From: Mesorhizobium sp.
Lineage (GTDB): Bacteria > Pseudomonadota > Alphaproteobacteria > Rhizobiales > Rhizobiaceae
DNA: 64,000 bases
Direction of reading: 5' to 3'
NCBI RefSeq assembly: GCF_017306585.1
Contig: NZ_JAFKIC010000106.1
Span: 1 to 64,000, forward strand
Within the stretch, counting starts at the first letter, position 1. Each line of letters opens with the position of its first letter. Shown here piece after piece: positions 44,611 to 54,433 of this stretch. Below the pieces are notes generated by a model. The model did no database searches and had not been told where the DNA came from. It was given only the letters and a program-made list of their open reading frames with translations. The position numbers and the translations under genes were made by a program.

Positions 44611-47600
44611 GCTACGCCGAGCTTCAGGTGACCACCCATTTCTCGTTTCTGCGCGGGGCATCGTCGGCGCACGAGCTATTCCAGACGGCCAAGGCGCTCG
44701 GCATCTCGGCGCTCGGCGTGGTCGACCGCAATTCGCTCGCCGGCATCGTCCGGGCGCTGGAAGCGTCACGCGAGATGAAGATCCGGCTGGTCGTCGGCTG
44801 TCGGCTCGACCTTCAGGGCGGCATGTCGATCCTCGTCTATCCGACCGATCGCGCCGCCTATTCCCGGCTGACCCGGCTACTGACGCTCGGCAAATCTAGA
44901 GGCGGCAAGGCTAATTGCATCCTGCACCTCGATGACGTCGCCCAGTATGCGGAAGGGCTGATCGGCGTTCTCGTCCCAGATCTGGCGGACGAGACCTGCG
45001 CGGTGCAGCTCCGCAAGATGGCGGAGATTTTCGGGGGCCGCGCCTATATGGCTCTGACCTTGCGCCGCCGGCCGCGCGACCAGTTGCGGCTGCACAATCT
45101 GTCGAACCTCGCCACCCGCGTCGGGGTCCGCCCGGTGGTGACGAACGACGTGCTGTTTCATGATCCGGAGCGCCGCCAGCTGCAGGATGTCGTCAGCTGC
45201 ATCCGGACCAACACCACCATCGACGATGTCGGCTTCGAACGCGAGCGCCATGCCGACCGCTATCTGAAACCGCCGGAGGAAATGGAACGGCTCTTTCCCC
45301 GATACAGGGAAGCGCTGGCGCGGACGATGGAGATCGTCGCGCGTTGCAAGTTCAGCCTCGAAGAGCTGACCTATCAGTATCCCGAGGAGGCTATCGTTCC
45401 CGGCAAGGACGCGCAGGCTTCGCTCGAGCATTATGTCTGGCAATGCGTTCCCGACCGATATCCGGAGGGCCTGCCGCCCAAGACGCTGCAGATCGTCCGG
45501 CACGAACTCGACCTGATCAAGGCGATGAAGTACGCGCCCTATTTCCTGACGGTGTTCTCCATCGTGCGGTTCGCGCGCTCGCAAGGCATCCTTTGCCAGG
45601 GGCGCGGATCGGCCGCCAATTCCGCCGTATGCTATATTCTCGGCATCACCTCCATCGATCCCGAGACCAACGACCTGCTGTTCGAGCGGTTTGTTTCTCG
45701 CGAGCGCGACGAGCCGCCGGACATCGATGTGGATTTTGAACATGCCAGGCGCGAAGAGGTCATCCAGTGGATTTACAAAACCTACGGGCATGACAAGGCG
45801 GCCCTGTGCGCGACCGTCACCCGTTACCGCGCCAAAGGCGCCATCCGGGATGTGGGCAAGGCGCTCGGCTTGCCGGAGGACGTGATCAAGGCGCTGTCGT
45901 CGGGCATGTGGTCGTGGTCGGAAGAAGTCAGCGATCGCAACGTCCGCGAACTCAACCTAAACCCGGAGGATCGGCGTCTCGTCCTGACGCTGAAGCTTGC
46001 CCAACAGCTGATGGGGGCGCCTCGCCATCTCGGTCAGCATCCCGGCGGCTTCGTCTTGACCAACGACCGCCTCGACGATCTCGTTCCCATCGAGCCGGCG
46101 ACGATGAAGGATCGGCGGATTGTCGAATGGGACAAGGACGACGTCGAGGCGCTCAAGATCATGAAGGTCGATGTGCTCGCCCTCGGCATGTTGACCTGCA
46201 TGAGCAAAGCCTTCGACCTGATCCGCGAGCACAAGGGCCGCGATCTCGATCTGGCGAAGATCGAGCCGGAGGACGCGCGGACCTATGAGATGATCCGTCG
46301 GGCCGACACGCTGGGCACCTTCCAGATCGAGAGCCGCGCGCAGATGTCGATGCTGCCCCGCATGAAACCCAGGACATTTTACGATCTCGTCATTCAGGTG
46401 GCTATCGTGCGGCCGGGTCCAATCCAGGGGGATATGGTCCATCCGTATCTCAGGCGGCGCGAAGGCAAGGAACAGCCGGAATATCCGACGCCGGAGCTCG
46501 AGGCGGTGCTGAGCAAGACGCTCGGCGTGCCGCTGTTTCAGGAATCCGCGATGCGGGTGGCAATGGTCTGCGCCGGATTTTCGGGGGGAGAGGCGGACCA
46601 GCTCCGGAAAAGCATGGCGACCTTCAAGTTCACTGGCGGCGTCTCGCGTTTCAAGGACAAGCTTGTGAACGGAATGATCGACAACGGCTATTCGGCGGAA
46701 TTCGCCGACAAGACCTTCGGCCAGCTCGAAGGTTTTGGATCCTATGGTTTCCCCGAGTCGCACGCCGCGTCATTCGCATTGATCGCCTATGCGAGCAGCT
46801 TCATCAAATGCCACTATCCGGATGCTTTCTGCGCCGCCCTCTTGAATTCCCAGCCCATGGGTTTTTACGCTCCCGCCCAGATCGTTGGCGATTGCCGCCG
46901 GCATGGTGTCGAGGTGCGTCCGGTCTGCATCAACCGCTCCCGCTGGGACTGCACGCTCGAGCCGGTCGGGGATGGCGAGCGGCACGCCGTGCGTCTTGGA
47001 ATGCGCATGGTGCGCGGGCTGGCGACCGCCGATGCCGCCAAAATCACTGCGGCGCGCGCCGACCAGCCGTTCGACAGCGTCGACGATATGTGGCGTCGCT
47101 CCGGCGTGCCGGCCGCTTCGCTCGTGGAGCTCGCCGAGGCCGACGCCTTTCTGCCTTCCCTTGGGCTTGAACGGCGCGACGCGATCTGGGCAATCAAGGC
47201 CCTGCGCGACGAGCCCCTCCCCCTCTTTGCCGCCGCGGCCGAGCGCGAAGCGCGCACCATTGCCGAGCAGCAGGAGCCGGATGTCGAATTGCGCCAGATG
47301 ACCGAGGGCCACAATGTCATCGAGGACTACAGCCACACGGGATTGACGCTGCGCGAGCACCCCCTTTCCTTCCTCCGCCGAGATCTTGCCGAGCGGCGCA
47401 TTGTGACCTGCCAGGAGGCGATGGCGGCGCGAGACGGGCGATGGCTGATGACCGCCGGCCTGGTGCTGGTCCGGCAAAAGCCGGGCAGCGCCAAGGGGGT
47501 GATGTTCATCACCATCGAGGACGAGACCGGCCCCGCGAATGTCGTGGTGTGGCCAAAGTTGTTCGAGCGGCGCCGGCGCGTCGTGCTCGGCTCATCCATG

Positions 47601-47864
47601 ATGGCGATCAACGGCAGGATTCAGCGCGAAGGCGAGGTCGTGCATCTCATCGCCCAGCAGCTGTTCGATCTCTCCGTCGATCTGTCGAGCCTGTCGGAGC
47701 GCGATACCGAATTTCGGCTACCGGCCGGGCGCGGCGACGAGTTCGCCCATGGTGGCGGGCCGGACCCGCGCGATCGCCAGGCGCCGGCCGTGCGCCCACG
47801 CGACATGATCGTAAAAGACTTGCATATCGATACGCTGAAGGTGAAAGCCCGGAATTTTCACTAG
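44607..47864 (+). CDS. dnaE2: Error-prone DNA polymerase III alpha subunit DnaE2
   Basis: 1085 aa. N-terminal PHP domain ([38 protein letters not shown]). The catalytic palm has [17 protein letters not shown] and [18 protein letters not shown] near residue 370, with the active-site Asp pair. A helix-hairpin-helix and an OB fold follow ([25 protein letters not shown]). It lacks the C-terminal tau-binding region of replicative DnaE. It performs mutagenic lesion bypass under SOS. It is translationally coupled to imuB. Confidence 0.95.
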   Translation: MSYAELQVTTHFSFLRGASSAHELFQTAKALGISALGVVDRNSLAGIVRALEASREMKIRLVVGCRLDLQGGMSILVYPTDRAAYSRLTRLLTLGKSRGGKANCILHLDDVAQYAEGLIGVLVPDLADETCAVQLRKMAEIFGGRAYMALTLRRRPRDQLRLHNLSNLATRVGVRPVVTNDVLFHDPERRQLQDVVSCIRTNTTIDDVGFERERHADRYLKPPEEMERLFPRYREALARTMEIVARCKFSLEELTYQYPEEAIVPGKDAQASLEHYVWQCVPDRYPEGLPPKTLQIVRHELDLIKAMKYAPYFLTVFSIVRFARSQGILCQGRGSAANSAVCYILGITSIDPETNDLLFERFVSRERDEPPDIDVDFEHARREEVIQWIYKTYGHDKAALCATVTRYRAKGAIRDVGKALGLPEDVIKALSSGMWSWSEEVSDRNVRELNLNPEDRRLVLTLKLAQQLMGAPRHLGQHPGGFVLTNDRLDDLVPIEPATMKDRRIVEWDKDDVEALKIMKVDVLALGMLTCMSKAFDLIREHKGRDLDLAKIEPEDARTYEMIRRADTLGTFQIESRAQMSMLPRMKPRTFYDLVIQVAIVRPGPIQGDMVHPYLRRREGKEQPEYPTPELEAVLSKTLGVPLFQESAMRVAMVCAGFSGGEADQLRKSMATFKFTGGVSRFKDKLVNGMIDNGYSAEFADKTFGQLEGFGSYGFPESHAASFALIAYASSFIKCHYPDAFCAALLNSQPMGFYAPAQIVGDCRRHGVEVRPVCINRSRWDCTLEPVGDGERHAVRLGMRMVRGLATADAAKITAARADQPFDSVDDMWRRSGVPAASLVELAEADAFLPSLGLERRDAIWAIKALRDEPLPLFAAAAEREARTIAEQQEPDVELRQMTEGHNVIEDYSHTGLTLREHPLSFLRRDLAERRIVTCQEAMAARDGRWLMTAGLVLVRQKPGSAKGVMFITIEDETGPANVVVWPKLFERRRRVVLGSSMMAINGRIQREGEVVHLIAQQLFDLSVDLSSLSERDTEFRLPAGRGDEFAHGGGPDPRDRQAPAVRPRDMIVKDLHIDTLKVKARNFH

Positions 47865-47906
47865 CCATGGCCAACAACAAGGAAGCGAGCAATGTTGGCG
47901 GCTTAG

Positions 47907-47940
47907 GGCGGCACCCATGTCCTTTCACACGGGTGCCGCC
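47907..47940. terminator. Hairpin between convergent dnaE2 and hydrolase genes
   Basis: GGCGGCACCC (47907-47916) and GGGTGCCGCC (47931-47940) form a perfect 10-bp stem. There is no T-tract. It probably works as a bidirectional barrier. Confidence 0.5.
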
Positions 47941-47946
47941 AGCGCG

Positions 47947-49053
47947 TCAGGCAGCGAGATGCTGTTCGAAGAAGCTGGCGATCTTGTCGAACGGGATTAC
48001 GTCCACCTTGTCGTAGAGATCGACGTGGCTGGCACCGGGGATGATCATCAGTTCTTTCGGCTCAGCGGCATTTGCATAGGCGGTTTCGCTGAAGTAGCGC
48101 GAATGCGCCTTTTCACCATGGATCAGCAGCAGCGGTCGCGGCGAGATTTCCTTGATGTAGCTGAGGATCGGCATGTTCATGAACGCCATCGGCGTCGTGA
48201 TCGTCCAGGCGTTGCCTGAGTTGACCGCACGCTTATGGTAGCCGCGCGGCGTCATGTAATAGTCGTGGTAATCGACCAGGAACTGCGCCTCGCCGCCCTT
48301 CAGCTCATTGTACGGCGGCTGGTAGGCCGGAGTGCCCTTCTCGGCATCGTCCCAGCGCTGCCGGCTCATCTGCTCCAGCGCCTGCGTGCGCTGTTCGGGG
48401 GTTACGCTGTCGTTGTAGCCCTTCGACATGACGCGGGTCATGTCGTACATGGTGCTGGCGACGACGGCCTTGACACGCTTGTCGGCGGCGACGGCATTCA
48501 ACGCCATGCCGCCCCAGCCGCAGATGCCGATGACGCCGATGCGTTCGCGGTCGACGGAGGCGTGCAGGCCGAGATAATCCACCCCTGCCATGAAATCCTC
48601 TGTGTTGATGTCGGGCGAGGCGACGTTGCGCGGCTCGCCGCCGCTTTCGCCGGTATAGGACGGATCGAACGCCAGCGTGACGAAGCCGCGCTCCGCCATG
48701 GTCTGCGCATAGAGACCCGACGACTGTTCCTTGACGGCGCCGAACGGACCGCTGACGACGATGGCGGGCAGGCGGTCATTCGCCCGGTCCTTCGGCAGGT
48801 AGAGATCGCCCGCAAGGGTGATGCCGTAGCGGTTCCTGAAGGTGACTTTCTGATGGTCGACCTTTTCGCTTTTGGGGAAAACTTTGTCCCATTCCTGTGA
48901 CATGTTCTGAGCCTTTGCGTTGGGAGTTTTGAGAAATGACGCTGCACCGAAGGCAGCAACACCCGCGCCGGTCAGCTTGAGCAGGTTGCGGCGGCCGGCA
49001 TTGGGCGCGTCCAGATGATGGAGTTCGATTCCAGAGTCGGTGTTCCGGTTCAT
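47947..49053 (-). CDS. Tat-exported alpha/beta hydrolase
   Basis: 368 aa. Twin-arginine signal (GRRNLLKLTGAGVAAFGAASF). The fold is alpha/beta hydrolase of the dienelactone-hydrolase/YcjY-like kind. The nucleophile elbow reads IGICGWGGMALNA, with Cys in place of Ser. The likely acid/base pair is in LLLIHGEKAHSRYFSE and PGASHVDLYD (His). Substrate unknown. It is third in a minus-strand unit behind the MFS and cyclophilin-like genes, all opposite a LysR regulator. Confidence 0.85.
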   Translation of the reverse strand: MNRNTDSGIELHHLDAPNAGRRNLLKLTGAGVAAFGAASFLKTPNAKAQNMSQEWDKVFPKSEKVDHQKVTFRNRYGITLAGDLYLPKDRANDRLPAIVVSGPFGAVKEQSSGLYAQTMAERGFVTLAFDPSYTGESGGEPRNVASPDINTEDFMAGVDYLGLHASVDRERIGVIGICGWGGMALNAVAADKRVKAVVASTMYDMTRVMSKGYNDSVTPEQRTQALEQMSRQRWDDAEKGTPAYQPPYNELKGGEAQFLVDYHDYYMTPRGYHKRAVNSGNAWTITTPMAFMNMPILSYIKEISPRPLLLIHGEKAHSRYFSETAYANAAEPKELMIIPGASHVDLYDKVDVIPFDKIASFFEQHLAA

Positions 49054-49099
49054 GGCAGGTTCTCCTTGCAGTTGTGAGAAAGGGGGCGCGCGCCGCGCG

Positions 49100-49561
49100 T
49101 CAGGTCAGCGCTTCGATGCGGAGCGGAAATTCGCCGCGCACCAGCAGAGGTTTTGCGCCCTGATCCAGCCGGCCGATCCGAACCAGCCCGCGCGACCAGC
49201 GGTAGGGGCCATGGAACATCGCGAGATTGCCCCAGGGCGCGTAGTAGCAGAGGTCGCCCACCGCCTCGTTCTCGAAGCGTGCGCTACCGTCATCGCTCAG
49301 CTTGCGCGGCAGGTAGGCGATCTTCTCGTTGGTCGAATAGTCGTCGATCGTGAGATCCTGCGGCAGCATCGCGAACAGCTCGCGCGCCGCGGCATTGTCT
49401 TCCAGCGTTGCCGAGAAATCCTGGTCAGCGAAGGTCAGTTTGAGGCGCATGATCGCTCCTTCCTGGGCTTGGGTGGTCGAGGGCAGAAAGATCGGCAGGG
49501 CAAGGCCGGCGACGCCTGTTGCCAGCAATCGACGCCGGGAGATCGGTACGGACGAGCCCAT
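49100..49561 (-). CDS. Cyclophilin-like fold protein, Tat signal
   Basis: 153 aa. Tat-type signal (ISRRRLLATGVAGLALPIFLPSTTQA), then the cyclophilin-like small domain (MRLKLTFADQDFSATLEDNAAARELFAMLPQDLTIDDY, NEKIAYLPRKL, YYAPWGNLAMFHGPYRWSRGLVRIG). Related domains are common beside LysR-controlled redox/xenobiotic genes. Enzymatic activity is not established. It starts two bases after the MFS gene stop. Confidence 0.82.
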   Translation of the reverse strand: MGSSVPISRRRLLATGVAGLALPIFLPSTTQAQEGAIMRLKLTFADQDFSATLEDNAAARELFAMLPQDLTIDDYSTNEKIAYLPRKLSDDGSARFENEAVGDLCYYAPWGNLAMFHGPYRWSRGLVRIGRLDQGAKPLLVRGEFPLRIEALT

Positions 49562-49562
49562 G

Positions 49563-50750
49563 TCAGATTGCCTCCGGCTTCAGCAGGCGCTGGCCATCGC
49601 CGATCAGGGCGATTGCGAGCACCGCCAGCACGACGCTGCCGATGAATGTCGCCTCGATGGAAATGCCGTCCAGCAGCAGCCCGCCGACGAGCGCGCCGAG
49701 CAGGATCGAGGCCTGGATCGCCGCGACCATCAGGCTGCCTGCGGCCTCGGGCGCATCGTCGGCGTTCTGCGACATCCACGTCATCCAGATCACCGAGAAC
49801 ATGGTGTTCATCGCACCCCAGATCATCATGAAGAAGCCAATGGCGGCGACCGAGAAACCGAAAAGAAGCAGCCCGACGGTGGCTCCGCCCATGACGAGCG
49901 CCGGCAGCTTCAGGAAGGGAGCGACGTTACCTTTGAGGAAACGGCCAGCAGCCCATGTGCCGATGAACCCCGCGCAGCCGAGAAGCAGCAGCAGGACCGA
50001 CAGCGTCGTCACATCCACGCCTGTCACCTGCTCCAGAAACGGCCGCAGATAGGTGAACATGGTGAAGGCCGAACCCCAGGACAGCATGCAGGCGATCAGA
50101 CCCCGCATGAAGTACGGACGCCTCAGCAGGCCGAGCATCGCCCGGAAATCCTGCTTCCGGTGCGCGGGCAGCGACGGCAGCGCGACCGCATGCCAGACGA
50201 GGTTGACGGCGACGATCGGCGTTAGCGCCCAGAACACCTCACGCCAGCCGAACAGGCCTCCGAGATAGCTGCCGACGGGAGTCGCAAAGGCGGCGGCAAT
50301 CGCCTGCCCGCCATACATCAGGGCGAGCGCGCGGGGCACGTCTTCGGCCGGAACCAGCCGCATGATGACGGCGGTCGCCAGTGCCCAGAAACCGCCGATG
50401 CAGATGCCAAGCAACGCGCGACCGGCCATCAGCACGAGGAAGTTCGGCGCGGCGGCGACCAGGGCCAGCGAAAGCAGCATGAAGGCCGTCATCGCGATCA
50501 GCACCCATTTCCGGTTCAGCCGTCCGGCAGCGGTGGTGACGAGCATGCTGGCCGCAACGGCGAACAGCCCGCTGATCGAGATCGCCTGCCCCGTCTGCCC
50601 CTCGGTCGCGTTCAGCCCCTCGGCCATCGGCGTCAACAGGCTGACTGGCATGAATTCCGAGGCGATCAGCATCGCCACGCAAAGCGCCATCGAAAGGACG
50701 GCGCCCCAGGCGGCAGGCTTGCTGCCGGCATTTTCCACGGCGGAAACCAT
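49563..50750 (-). CDS. MFS efflux transporter (AraJ/sugar-efflux-like)
   Basis: 395 aa, 12 predicted membrane segments. The DHA1 family pattern is MPVSLLTPMAEGLNATEGQTGQAISISGLFAVAAS, RALLGICIGGFWALATAVIMRLVPAEDVPRALALMYGGQAIAAAFATPVGSYLGGLFGWREVFW. It probably exports a small molecule or drug by proton antiport. ATG 50750 follows AGGAG at nine bases. First gene of the unit repressed or activated by the LysR protein at 50884. Confidence 0.9.
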   Translation of the reverse strand: MVSAVENAGSKPAAWGAVLSMALCVAMLIASEFMPVSLLTPMAEGLNATEGQTGQAISISGLFAVAASMLVTTAAGRLNRKWVLIAMTAFMLLSLALVAAAPNFLVLMAGRALLGICIGGFWALATAVIMRLVPAEDVPRALALMYGGQAIAAAFATPVGSYLGGLFGWREVFWALTPIVAVNLVWHAVALPSLPAHRKQDFRAMLGLLRRPYFMRGLIACMLSWGSAFTMFTYLRPFLEQVTGVDVTTLSVLLLLLGCAGFIGTWAAGRFLKGNVAPFLKLPALVMGGATVGLLLFGFSVAAIGFFMMIWGAMNTMFSVIWMTWMSQNADDAPEAAGSLMVAAIQASILLGALVGGLLLDGISIEATFIGSVVLAVLAIALIGDGQRLLKPEAI

Positions 50751-50835
50751 TGTCCGCATTCTCCTGTCCATCGGGTTCGATGCGGATATAGCTCGTCGAC
50801 ACTGAGGCGATTAGCCGTCGCAATTTGATTGGATC

Positions 50836-50852
50836 AATCGATGTCATCGATT
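50836..50852. promoter_or_regulatory. LysR-type operator palindrome
   Basis: AATCGATG-T-CATCGATT is a perfect 17-bp palindrome in the 133-bp divergent gap, 32 bp before the LysR start. It includes the T-N11-A core expected of LysR boxes. Confidence 0.75.
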
Positions 50853-50883
50853 AATCTCCGCTCATCGAACATCGCGAGGGAAC

Positions 50884-51777
50884 ATGGAGAAGACGGACTT
50901 CAACCAACTCACCTGGTTCCGGATCGTCGCCGAGGAGAAGAGCTTCACCAAGGCGGCGGCGAGGATCGGCGTGGCGCAGTCCACCCTCAGCTACGCCATC
51001 CGGCAGCTTGAGACGAACATGGGCATTCGCCTTCTGACGCGCACGACGCGCAACGTCGCCACGACGCCGGCGGGCGAGCGGCTTCTGCAGACGATCACGC
51101 CGCGCATGGCGGAGATCGAGGATGAGATTGCTGCACTATCGACGTTCCGCGACACGCCGACGGGCACGATCCGGCTGACGCTCTCCGACCACGCGCTCGA
51201 AAGCGTCGTCTGGCCGAAGCTGAAGCCGGTGCTCAAGGCCTATCCCGATATCAACGTCGAACTGATCCTCGACAGCACCTTCCGCAATATCGTCGAGGAC
51301 GGTTTCGACGCGGGCGTGCGGCTCGGCGAAAGCGTCGAGAAGGATATGATCGCGATGCGCATCGGGCCGGACTGGCGGCTGGTCGCGGTCGCTTCGCCCG
51401 GCTATCTCGACGAACATGGCTTGCCGGACCATCCGCAGGACCTGGTCGGGCATGCCTGCATCAACATGCGCCACGAGACTGCCGGCGGCCTTTACGCATG
51501 GGAATTCGAGAAAGACGGACAGGAACTGCGCGTACGCGTCAGCGGCCAGCTCACCTTCAACAACTCCTATGCCATGATCGACGCTGCGGTGAGTGGCTAC
51601 GGCATCGCCTATGTGCCGGAGAATATTGTCGAGCCGCATATCGCTTCAGGGGCGCTGGTGCAGGTGCTGGACGACTGGTCGCCGTTTTTCGACGGCTATT
51701 TCCTCTACTATCCCAGCCGCCGCCAGAACCTTCCGGCGTTCAAGGTCATTGTCGACGCGTTGCGGCATCGCAATTAG
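50884..51777 (+). CDS. LysR-family transcriptional regulator
   Basis: 297 aa. N-terminal winged HTH (FNQLTWFRIVAEEKSFTKAAARIGVAQSTLSYAIRQLETNMGIRLLTRTTRNVATTPAGERLL) and a C-terminal ligand domain (SGYGIAYVPENIVEPHIASGALVQVLDDW). It probably regulates the divergent transporter/cyclophilin/hydrolase unit and itself through the palindrome at 50836. The effector is unknown. Confidence 0.95.
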   Translation: MEKTDFNQLTWFRIVAEEKSFTKAAARIGVAQSTLSYAIRQLETNMGIRLLTRTTRNVATTPAGERLLQTITPRMAEIEDEIAALSTFRDTPTGTIRLTLSDHALESVVWPKLKPVLKAYPDINVELILDSTFRNIVEDGFDAGVRLGESVEKDMIAMRIGPDWRLVAVASPGYLDEHGLPDHPQDLVGHACINMRHETAGGLYAWEFEKDGQELRVRVSGQLTFNNSYAMIDAAVSGYGIAYVPENIVEPHIASGALVQVLDDWSPFFDGYFLYYPSRRQNLPAFKVIVDALRHRN

Positions 51778-51832
51778 CCGAACGACTACGGATATGCCTG
51801 CGATATAGGTCGAGCCGCCAGCCGGATCGTTG

Positions 51833-52609
51833 CTACAAGGGCCACCCTTCCTCACTCGATCCAAGGCAAACTCGCCAGCAGGGCGGCAATACGGGTCTAC
51901 TCGTCCCTTGCCTTATCGCACCTCGCAGGGAGAATCTTACTATTTCAATCGTGGGGATCAGATTTCTGAGGGGGGTGCTGAGATCGCCCCGACCCGCCGG
52001 TCGCGCAGATTTTTGTGCGCGGGATGCCGCGCACACCTTCAGCCATCGTAGCCAGCGGCCGCAGACGATCCTTATCGTGTTGGGGCGGTTCCAAAATCCA
52101 TTGATGCGGTTTTCAGACACGCTGATGAGACCCATCTTTGCAGCATCGCGAATCGCATAACGCGCTGTCGTGCATCCGACACCCGCACGCGCAGCGATTT
52201 CGGGCAATGACATCGTCGATTGGCCTCGCTCCATGACCGCCCGCGCGATGACGGAGAGCACCGCCAGCTTGCTGACGGTGAAGGCCTGAGCCAGGCACGT
52301 TGGAATGATGCAGTCCTTGGCGAGCCCCCGCCGGCGAAGCCAGCAAGCAGCGCGCTTCTGCAAAGGAATCGCCGGACGGCAATGACGGGTGCATCCCTTC
52401 GCCCGAACCGTTCGCATCATTGCGCTGATCGACAGCCGCCGGTGCTCGATCACAGGAGCAAGATATTCCATCTCCTCGTCGGCGATCAGTCCTTCGCCGT
52501 TTAGTATCCAGGCAGCTTTCGCGCATTCATCGACTTGTTGCTGCGTACCGGCTGCAAGCAGGCGCGCCAATAGGCTCGGCCCATAGGCCGTTCGGATCGT
52601 GGCAGGCAT
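51833..52609 (-). CDS. HTH protein, possible replication or copy-number protein
   Basis: 258 aa. A helical N-terminal region (LLARLLAAGTQQQVDECAKAAWIL, EEMEYLAPVIEHRRLSISAMMRTVRAKGCTRHCRPAIPLQKRAACWLRRRGL) precedes a winged helix (VLSVIARAVMERGQSTMSLPEIAARAGVGCTTARYAIRDAAKMGLISVSENRINGFWNRPNTIRIV). The C-terminal 40 residues look non-conserved. A structured RNA on the opposite strand ends in the leader region, an arrangement known for plasmid rep genes. I cannot tell replication initiator from transcription regulator. Confidence 0.6.
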   Translation of the reverse strand: MPATIRTAYGPSLLARLLAAGTQQQVDECAKAAWILNGEGLIADEEMEYLAPVIEHRRLSISAMMRTVRAKGCTRHCRPAIPLQKRAACWLRRRGLAKDCIIPTCLAQAFTVSKLAVLSVIARAVMERGQSTMSLPEIAARAGVGCTTARYAIRDAAKMGLISVSENRINGFWNRPNTIRIVCGRWLRWLKVCAASRAQKSARPAGRGDLSTPLRNLIPTIEIVRFSLRGAIRQGTSRPVLPPCWRVCLGSSEEGWPL

Positions 52610-52700
52610 GATCTCTCCATATTCAATGATGACAACGGAGGGACCGGCGCGCAGGACACACGTATCCGTGGCAAGAATTAGCTTGCAGCGGCGGCGTCAA

Positions 52701-52785
52701 TGTGCGAAAAAATCAGTGGCTATAAGACTTTTGCGCACATCTTCGTGTGTCACTCGACCCGTCTCTCCGAGGCGGGTTTTATTTT
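52701..52785 (+). ncRNA. Candidate antisense RNA with intrinsic terminator
   Basis: First hairpin: TGTGCGAAAA (52701-52710) against TTTTGCGCACA (52729-52739), one bulge. Second: CACA-TCTTCG-TGTG, sharing bases 52736-52739 with the first, so the two are alternatives. Third: ACCCGTCTC (52757-52765), TCC, GAGGCGGGT (52769-52777), then TTTATTTT. The whole lies 90-180 bp upstream of the HTH gene at 51833-52609 and antisense to its likely leader, like the countertranscribed RNAs of rhizobial repABC plasmids. The rest of the 52610-53061 gap holds nothing I can support. Confidence 0.5.
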
Positions 52786-53061
52786 GTCTACGGCATGGCA
52801 CCTCCACCGCTCGATTGCTTATGAAGCGAGTCACGACAGTAATTATATTTTACTTGTAGACCAACCAAAAAGCCGAGCCGCCGCGAAAACGCCGCTTTTT
52901 GCTCGTGTAGAGGTTGCGCGACAAAACTGGAGGCTGGCGGTACCGTATCCGCCCGCTCCGCCATCAGCTTATCGACGATCCTCCGCCATACTTCGCGATC
53001 AGAGCCAGCGGTTCCCGCCCCTCGGACGCCGTGCGACGGGACAAGGAAAGGATGACCGCAA

Positions 53062-53319
53062 ATGGCCATTGAGAGTGCTGCCGACCTTGTGCAATTCCTC
53101 GCGGAGGAGCTTCGACAGCGCGGGACGAAGCTCCATGAATTTTCGGAGATGACGGGTATTTCGGAAGAGCGGCTGGAATACCTTCAGGCCGGCGCCTGGC
53201 ATCGCCTGACGGTCAAGGAGATCGGCGCGATCGCCGAGTGCCTGCATGTCGATTTCACCGCGATCTGGTCACTTGTTCAGAAGCACGGAAACGGGATGGG
53301 CGAACGTCCCCGACCATAA
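53062..53319 (+). CDS. Small HTH protein (XRE-like)
   Basis: 85 aa (ADLVQFLAEELRQRGTKLHEFSEMTGISEERLEYLQAGAWHRLTVKEIGAIAECLHVDFTAIWSLV). The helix-turn-helix core resembles Cro/C1 proteins and is of the same length as the regulator at 17141, though only distantly similar. AAGGAAAGGA lies 10 bases before ATG 53062. The last 51 bp overlap the convergent SNase-like gene. It could be a second transfer regulator. Confidence 0.65.
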   Translation: MAIESAADLVQFLAEELRQRGTKLHEFSEMTGISEERLEYLQAGAWHRLTVKEIGAIAECLHVDFTAIWSLVQKHGNGMGERPRP

Positions 53320-53775
53320 GCCGCTGGCCTTATCCCTGGCGGATGATTCGGCGACTGCATAGGCCGCGGACACCGGGGCACCGGACGGAAACACTGCGGC
53401 GAAGGCTGCGCCGGAAGAGATCAGCGCGGTCCCGACATCGACGGTGGTGTTGTCGAGCTGGGCGGCACAGACGACGAAGGTCGCATCGTCCTTCGCCCGG
53501 CCGACCGGCTGGCACCCGACCATACCCGTCGAAAACAGTGCCGCAAGAGACGCAATCGACTGCATGCCGCAATCGCTTTCCGCGCCGTCAGGGGCACGAT
53601 AGATCGTGCCTCGAATGCACGCTTGCACGGCGAACAGCCTGAATTTCCGGCCTTCGTACTGCCAGCTATCGCCCGTTTCAAAACTCACGGCCGCAGGAAA
53701 CGAGATCGTCTCCTCTTGCGCACGCGCCGTCGTCGCCAGCACTAAGGCCACGGCAATGGAAAGCTCAATCCGCAT
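53269..53775 (-). CDS. Secreted SNase-fold protein, catalytic residues lost
   Basis: 168 aa, signal peptide (MRIELSIAVALVLATTARA). The body follows the SNase layout: GDSWQYEGRKFRLFAVQAC, CGMQSIASLAALFSTGMVGCQPVG, FVVCAAQLDNTTVDVGTALISSGAAFA, YAVAESSARDKASGLWSGTFAHP. The family's catalytic 'RLxxIDxPE' is FRLFAVQACIR and the 'DxYGR' Arg is missing, so it is probably not a nuclease. ATG 53775 overlaps the end of the preceding gene by 11 bases. It is transcribed away from virB1 by the same divergent promoter region. Confidence 0.65.
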   Translation of the reverse strand: MRIELSIAVALVLATTARAQEETISFPAAVSFETGDSWQYEGRKFRLFAVQACIRGTIYRAPDGAESDCGMQSIASLAALFSTGMVGCQPVGRAKDDATFVVCAAQLDNTTVDVGTALISSGAAFAAVFPSGAPVSAAYAVAESSARDKASGLWSGTFAHPVSVLLNK

Positions 53776-54397
53776 TCTGGAACCCCATCGATCGAGAAAG
53801 CGATTGCGATGCTTCGAGGTCCGGCCGACGGGATCGGCCCTCAGCTGTCCGCCCGATTGCGGCAAGGCCGAGGAAGACCATGCTGTCGTCATCGTTGACG
53901 GTCTTGAACGGTTCGCCCTTGCCGCCGACGAGGACGAAACATGAGGCCGGAGTGGTCTCGCCAGCGGCCGGCGTCAGCACCAGGGTCTTGCAGAGGATGA
54001 CGCTGGCGCGCCTGTGATAGACCGCCCCGGCGTAGTCGCGCGCCGCGTCGGTGCAGCTCCAGGACTGCACCCGGTTATAGACGACCTTCTCCGTCGGGCA
54101 GGCGTTCAGGCCGCGCAGGGTAAACCGCCGGCCGGCGATCATCCGCTCGACCGGGCCGCCGATTTCGACCTCCCCATCGAGCTTTTCCACAGACCGCGCC
54201 GCAAGTCTTCCTTCGGCGTCGAAGCGCTCCAGTACGAACGTCTTCGCCCCCTCATCCCGGAACTGACGAAGGTAGTTTGGCGACGGCTCACCATAGGGAT
54301 CTTCACCCTCCGCAACGGCGAATCCAGCGCCTCCGACGAGGAGCCAAGCGGCCATCTCGAGAACCTTGAGTTGTTTGTGCATTGCAGAAAAAGCCAT
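53765..54397 (-). CDS. Secreted SNase-like protein, degenerate
   Basis: 210 aa (ATG 54397; ATG 54382 also possible). Signal peptide MHKQLKVLEMAAWLLVGGAGFAVAEG. The second half, GGPVERMIAGRRFTLRGLNACPTEKVVYNRVQSWSCTDAARDYAGAVYHRRASVILCKTL, parallels the SNase beta-barrel start seen in the gene downstream, again without the catalytic Asp/Glu/Arg set. The start is 30 bp from the shared palindrome at 54428, mirror-symmetric to virB1. Role in transfer unknown. Confidence 0.55.
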   Translation of the reverse strand: MAFSAMHKQLKVLEMAAWLLVGGAGFAVAEGEDPYGEPSPNYLRQFRDEGAKTFVLERFDAEGRLAARSVEKLDGEVEIGGPVERMIAGRRFTLRGLNACPTEKVVYNRVQSWSCTDAARDYAGAVYHRRASVILCKTLVLTPAAGETTPASCFVLVGGKGEPFKTVNDDDSMVFLGLAAIGRTAEGRSRRPDLEASQSLSRSMGFQNAD

Positions 54398-54404
54398 TTC
54401 TGAA

Positions 54405-54433
54405 TTGACAGAGGAATCCTTCGCGAATTAACT
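54405..54433 (+). promoter_or_regulatory. virB1 promoter
   Basis: TTGACA (54405-54410), 17-bp spacer, TTAACT (54428-54433). The -10 element lies inside the palindrome 54428-54441, so a bound regulator would compete with polymerase. Confidence 0.55.

Noticed and set aside
43123..44769. 548-codon open frame on the minus strand
   Set aside because: Antisense to imuB; the mirror of a well-supported gene.
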